Source of the DNA: Herminiimonas arsenitoxidans | GTDB lineage: Bacteria > Pseudomonadota > Gammaproteobacteria > Burkholderiales > Burkholderiaceae_D | Direction of reading: 5' to 3' | DNA: 64,000 nt | NCBI RefSeq assembly: GCF_900130075.1 | Contig: NZ_LT671418.1 | Span: forward strand, 744,001-808,000 | Shown here: piece by piece, positions 60,895 through 64,000 of the stretch | How the letters are laid out: each line of letters starts with the position of its first letter | Numbering within the stretch: the first letter of the stretch is position 1 | The notes under the pieces: model-generated | Told to the model about the DNA's origin: nothing | What the model saw: only the letters and a program-made list of their open reading frames with translations | Databases searched by the model: none | Program-made: the position numbers and the translations under genes

Positions 60895-62361
60895 CTAGGC
60901 ACTCCTTATTGAGCCAAAGCACACAAACTTCAGTTCGGTGTACTCCTCCAATCCATGATGCGACCCCTCTCGCCCCAGACCTGATTGCTTGACGCCGCCA
61001 AACGGCACGACCTCACTGGAAATCAGCCCGGTGTTCACACCTACCATTCCTGACTCGATGGCTTCTGCAACACGAAAGCAACGCGTCACGTCTTGCGAGA
61101 AAAAGTAGCTGGCCAGTCCAAATTCCGTCGAATTGGCAAGTTCTATAACTTCTTGCTCTGTATCGAATCGGACTAGCGGTGCAACGGGGCCGAAGGTCTC
61201 CTCATGCATGCACAGCATTTGCTGTGTCACGTCCAAAAGCACCGTAGGCTCCATGAAGTAGCCGGCTCCTTCGATGGACTTGCCGCCTATGGCCACATGC
61301 GCTCCCTGCTCTACTGCATCGGCGATGTGCGACAAGGCTTTGCGCCGGGCTGCTTCATTGATCAATGGACCTTGCGTGACGCCTTCCATCAGACCGTAGC
61401 CAGACTTCAGCCCCTGCACACGCGCAACCAGCTTCGCGGCAAACGCGTCATAGACACCCGCTTGTATATACAAGCGATTGGCACAAACACAGGTTTGCCC
61501 GGCATTGCGAAATTTGGAGGTCATGGCAGCTTCGACGGCAGCATCAAGATCGGCATCATCAAAAACGATGAAGGGAGCATTTCCACCCAGCTCCAATCCC
61601 AGCTTCTTGATCGTCGGAGCACATTGCGCCATCAACAATTGACCGACACGCGTGGAGCCGGTAAAGCTGAGCATGCGGACTACTGACGACTCAGTTAGCA
61701 CGCCACCAATTTCAGCAGCATCTCCAACTACGACGTTCAGCACGCCAGCTGGAATACCGGCCTCGTGAGCAAGTTCCACCAGCATGAGGGCGGTTAGCGG
61801 TGTCAGTTCGGATGGCTTGATGACCATCGTGCAGCCTGCCGCCAGCGCAGGTGCGGCCTTGCGCGTGACCATCGCCGCCGGGAAGTTCCATGGCGTAATG
61901 GCAGCACACACACCGACAGCTTCCCGCGTCACCATGTTCCGCTTGTCTTGCGACGTGGAGGGTATGGTTTCGCCGTAGATGCGCTTGGCTTCTTCCGCGA
62001 AGAACTTGACGAAGCTGGCGGCGTAGCCAACTTCGCCCAATGCTTCGGCAAGAGGTTTGCCTTGTTCCAGCACCATGGTGTGAGCGATGGCCGGCGCATG
62101 CGCTTCGATCAGATCGAACCAGCGCTCCAGCAGTTTGCTGCGCTCTGCTGCCGTCCGTGCTTTCCAGGAAGGCAGTGCCACACGCGCAGCCTCAATAGCT
62201 TCGACAGTGTGTGCGGCGGAGGCCATAGGCACGCGTGCCACCAACTCTCCTGTAGCAGGATTGTTCACAGCGATGATCCGACCGTCGCTATGGGACAAGG
62301 GACTGCCATTGATGACACCCCACCCGTACTTCTCGGACAGTGAAACAAGATTCAAGCGCAT
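60895..62361 (-). CDS. NAD(P)+-dependent aldehyde dehydrogenase (succinate-semialdehyde dehydrogenase type)
   Basis: 488 residues. Catalytic Cys lies in NAGQTCVCANR and the general-base Glu in LELGGNAPFIVF; TPWNFPAAMVTRKAAPALAAGC and FTGSTRVGQ bind the nucleotide; SGLGREGSHHGLEEY closes the chain. Closest in style to GabD. In this operon it may instead oxidise another semialdehyde, such as tartronate or malonate semialdehyde (inference). Its start overlaps the preceding hydroxyacid dehydrogenase gene by 10 nt. Confidence 0.9.
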   Translation of the reverse strand: MRLNLVSLSEKYGWGVINGSPLSHSDGRIIAVNNPATGELVARVPMASAAHTVEAIEAARVALPSWKARTAAERSKLLERWFDLIEAHAPAIAHTMVLEQGKPLAEALGEVGYAASFVKFFAEEAKRIYGETIPSTSQDKRNMVTREAVGVCAAITPWNFPAAMVTRKAAPALAAGCTMVIKPSELTPLTALMLVELAHEAGIPAGVLNVVVGDAAEIGGVLTESSVVRMLSFTGSTRVGQLLMAQCAPTIKKLGLELGGNAPFIVFDDADLDAAVEAAMTSKFRNAGQTCVCANRLYIQAGVYDAFAAKLVARVQGLKSGYGLMEGVTQGPLINEAARRKALSHIADAVEQGAHVAIGGKSIEGAGYFMEPTVLLDVTQQMLCMHEETFGPVAPLVRFDTEQEVIELANSTEFGLASYFFSQDVTRCFRVAEAIESGMVGVNTGLISSEVVPFGGVKQSGLGREGSHHGLEEYTELKFVCFGSIRSA

Positions 62362-63224
62362 GATGACTTGCCAACGAACTTGTAGAGTTCGGTGTGATCT
62401 GCCTTGGGTCCCAAGGTCTGCGAAGCGTCGGCTGTCATGGCATTTACCTTCTGCGCCAAGTCCATCGGTAGTTGCATGGACTTGCCCAGCGCTGCTGCAA
62501 TACCAACGTCCTTGGATTGCAAGGCCAGCGAGAACCCCGAGTTGAAGGCGTCATTCAGCATGAACTGATGCGCCTTGTTTTCGGTGGTGTTGTTCTTGCC
62601 AGTCGAAGCGTTGATGACATCAACAATGGTGTTCGCATCGATGCCGAATGCTGCACCAACGTGAATGGCTTCAGCGGTAGCGATCAGCGCTGCTGCAGAC
62701 ACGTAGTTGTTGAGCGCCTTCAAAGCATGGCCGGAGCCAACCGGACCGACATAAGTAATGGCTTTGCCCATCACTTCGAGTATCGGTTTTTGCTGTTCGA
62801 AAACAGCCGGGTCGCCACCTACCATGATGGCCAGCGTGCCATTGACGGCTTTCTTCACACCGCCGGAGACGGGTGCGTCGATCAGCGCAATGCCCCGCTC
62901 TTGCAAAGAAGCTGCCAACACTCTCGTTTTGATCGGATCAGCCGAGCTCATCTCGATGATGCAGCTGCCCGCTTTTAAATGCGGTGCCAGATCGCTCACC
63001 ACCGCATCGACGATGTCGGAGTTCGGCAACATGGTGATAAGCACATCGCAATCCGCGAACGATGCATTGTTGTTGGCGACCACGGTACCTGAGTGTGAGG
63101 CAGCGAAATTTACTTCGACATCGTGGTTTGCATCTTTCACCACGAGTTGGTGGCCTGCTGCGTGCAGCAGATGGGCCATGGGCGTACCCATCATCCCCAG
63201 GCCAATAATTGCAATGCGACTCAT
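62352..63224 (-). CDS. NAD(P)-dependent beta-hydroxyacid dehydrogenase (3-hydroxyisobutyrate/tartronate semialdehyde reductase type)
   Basis: 290 residues: N-terminal Rossmann motif IAIIGLGMMGTPMA, substrate loop DAPVSGGVKKAVNGTLAIMVGG, and the catalytic Lys in GHALKALNNYVSAAALIATAEA. These are the HIBADH/GarR family signatures. Start 63224 (MSRIAIIG) is favoured by AAGGGG upstream; a TTG at 63242 would overlap the previous gene. It lies 14 bp after the CMD gene and overlaps the aldehyde dehydrogenase gene. The two enzymes could act in sequence, alcohol to aldehyde to acid. Confidence 0.9.
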   Translation of the reverse strand: MSRIAIIGLGMMGTPMAHLLHAAGHQLVVKDANHDVEVNFAASHSGTVVANNNASFADCDVLITMLPNSDIVDAVVSDLAPHLKAGSCIIEMSSADPIKTRVLAASLQERGIALIDAPVSGGVKKAVNGTLAIMVGGDPAVFEQQKPILEVMGKAITYVGPVGSGHALKALNNYVSAAALIATAEAIHVGAAFGIDANTIVDVINASTGKNNTTENKAHQFMLNDAFNSGFSLALQSKDVGIAAALGKSMQLPMDLAQKVNAMTADASQTLGPKADHTELYKFVGKSSCA

Positions 63225-63238
63225 GTTCGGCCCCTTGC

Positions 63239-63637
63239 TCAAATGTCCATCTCTTTAAACACTTCCGATGCGACACGGAAGGAGTCGATGGCTGCCGGCA
63301 CACCACAGTAGATGGCTGCTTGCAGGAATACTTCCTTCACTTCGTCCTTGGTCAAACCGTTGTTGATGGCGCCGCGTACATGCAGCTTGAGTTCATGTGG
63401 ACGATTGAGTGCTGTGATCATCGCGAGATTGAGGAAAGAACGAGTCTTGCGATCCAGCCCTGGGCGGTTCCACACATCGCCCCAGCAGTATTGGGTGACC
63501 AACTCTTGCATATCGATGTTGAAATCGGTTGCGTTCTTGATCGAAGTATCGACGTACGCGGCACCCAGCACCTCACGGCGGGTAGCCAAACCTTTATCGA
63601 AAAGTTCTTGGTTCTTTGGTGCGTATGGACGTGTCAT
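63239..63637 (-). CDS. Carboxymuconolactone decarboxylase (CMD/AhpD) family protein
   Basis: 132 residues, all helical. Family stretches are LATRREVLGAAYVDTSI, TQYCWGDVWNRPGLDRKTRSFLNL, and LHVRGAINNGLTKDEVKEVFLQAAIYCGVPAA. It resembles PcaC (gamma-carboxymuconolactone decarboxylase); the CxxC pair of AhpD peroxidases is absent, so thiol peroxidase activity is unlikely. AAGGAG precedes the ATG. First gene of the catabolic operon, facing a GntR regulator. Whether it decarboxylates an aromatic-ring-derived lactone here is not established. Confidence 0.87.
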   Translation of the reverse strand: MTRPYAPKNQELFDKGLATRREVLGAAYVDTSIKNATDFNIDMQELVTQYCWGDVWNRPGLDRKTRSFLNLAMITALNRPHELKLHVRGAINNGLTKDEVKEVFLQAAIYCGVPAAIDSFRVASEVFKEMDI

Positions 63638-63699
63638 GTAAGGCTCCTTGATTGAAATATGAGAATGAATGTTCGCTGCTACGTTTTGGAATATATCAG

Positions 63700-63712
63700 A
63701 TTGTCTGACAAT
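63700..63712. promoter_or_regulatory. GntR/FadR-type operator
   Basis: ATTGTC-T-GACAAT (63700-63712) is a perfect dyad of the TNGTNNNACNA form recognised by FadR-subfamily GntR proteins. It lies between the catabolic operon and the divergent GntR gene. Confidence 0.7.
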
Positions 63713-63797
63713 AATACATAATATTATCTACAATTAATCAAACGACTATCTGTTTGTGGGATAATGTTTCCCTGTAAGAATCTAGTGGGATTGCCTA

Positions 63798-64000
63798 ATG
63801 AATCAGATGCTGCGTGTTCCGCGCGAAGAGACTTCCCTGCGTGAGAGAGCCACACAAACCCTGCGCAAAGCCATACTTGATGGGCACTTCGCCCCTGGGC
63901 AAAAGCTCTCCGAGCGGGAGCTTTGTGAAGACTTGGATGTAAGTCGCTCGTGTGTACGCGAGGCGCTGCAACACCTTCAGGCCGAAGGCTTGATCACCAT
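63798..64000 (+). CDS. GntR-family regulator (probable FCD/FadR subfamily), N-terminal part
   Basis: The first 67 codons are present; the gene runs off the window. The winged helix reads LRERATQTLRKAILDGHFAPGQKLSERELCEDLDVSRSCVREALQHLQAEGLI (shown here in part: LSERELCEDLDVSRS), a standard GntR DNA-binding domain. Translation begins at ATG 63798 after AGTGGGA. It diverges from the CMD gene across 160 bp that contains a FadR-type operator, so it most likely represses that operon until an acid inducer binds (inference). Confidence 0.88.
   Translation, partial: MNQMLRVPREETSLRERATQTLRKAILDGHFAPGQKLSERELCEDLDVSRSCVREALQHLQAEGLIT

Overview
The window looks like a chromosomal stretch of a betaproteobacterium. 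An Oxalobacteraceae-type organism (Herminiimonas/Janthinobacterium-like) fits best, judging from protein flavour, gene neighbourhoods (acr3-type ars operon, Bug/TctC solute receptor, 7Fe ferredoxin beside an Fnr-type regulator) and moderate GC. This is inference from reading; no database was searched. I found no rRNA, tRNA, CRISPR array, transposase or integrase.

Layout. 1-3361: start of a DODA-type dioxygenase and a two-gene nitrate/sulfonate-class ABC importer, all minus. 3880-7691: ferredoxin, Fnr-type regulator, an NAD(P)-binding Rossmann protein and an ABC-2 exporter pair. 7808-8678: LprI-like periplasmic protein and a SnoaL-like protein. 8778-29629: the most distinctive locus. On the minus strand, in transcription order, lie a 2306-residue two-partner-secretion exoprotein (TpsA), its TpsB pore, two paralogous autotransporters, a TPR-sulfotransferase and an APS kinase. 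A LuxR-type response regulator and its histidine kinase diverge from it. The last three genes overlap by 4 and 8 nt. The locus therefore appears to encode surface proteins, the enzyme that makes the sulfate donor PAPS, and a protein-interaction-type sulfotransferase in one transcriptional unit.

30032-35196: ArsR-MFS-Old Yellow Enzyme operon; D-serine dehydratase with a divergent LysR regulator. 35550-39702: a compact chemosensory-like module (membrane CheA-like kinase lacking CheW, MCP-tip protein, CheX-like phosphatase, CheY). 39836-44056: GltS, a LysR/YbfB-type MFS pair and a GST. 44201-46846: arsR-acr3-arsC-arsH. 46971-51298: PAP2 phosphatase, PmrAB-like two-component system and ArnT-like glycosyltransferase behind a PmrA-type box, which suggests lipid A/envelope modification. 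51311-57439: 2OG-Fe(II) oxygenase, a cysteine-rich SufR-like regulator divergent from an MFS pump, FMN lactate dehydrogenase, HPP-CBS membrane protein and PAS protein. 57514-59692: MarR and a ClC-CBS channel. 59887-64000: a catabolic operon (CMD-family protein, beta-hydroxyacid dehydrogenase, aldehyde dehydrogenase, TctC receptor) divergent from a GntR regulator that runs off the end.

Many divergent gene pairs carry clean palindromes between them. These are listed as candidate operators. All positions were read by eye, and protein family calls rest on motif recognition.
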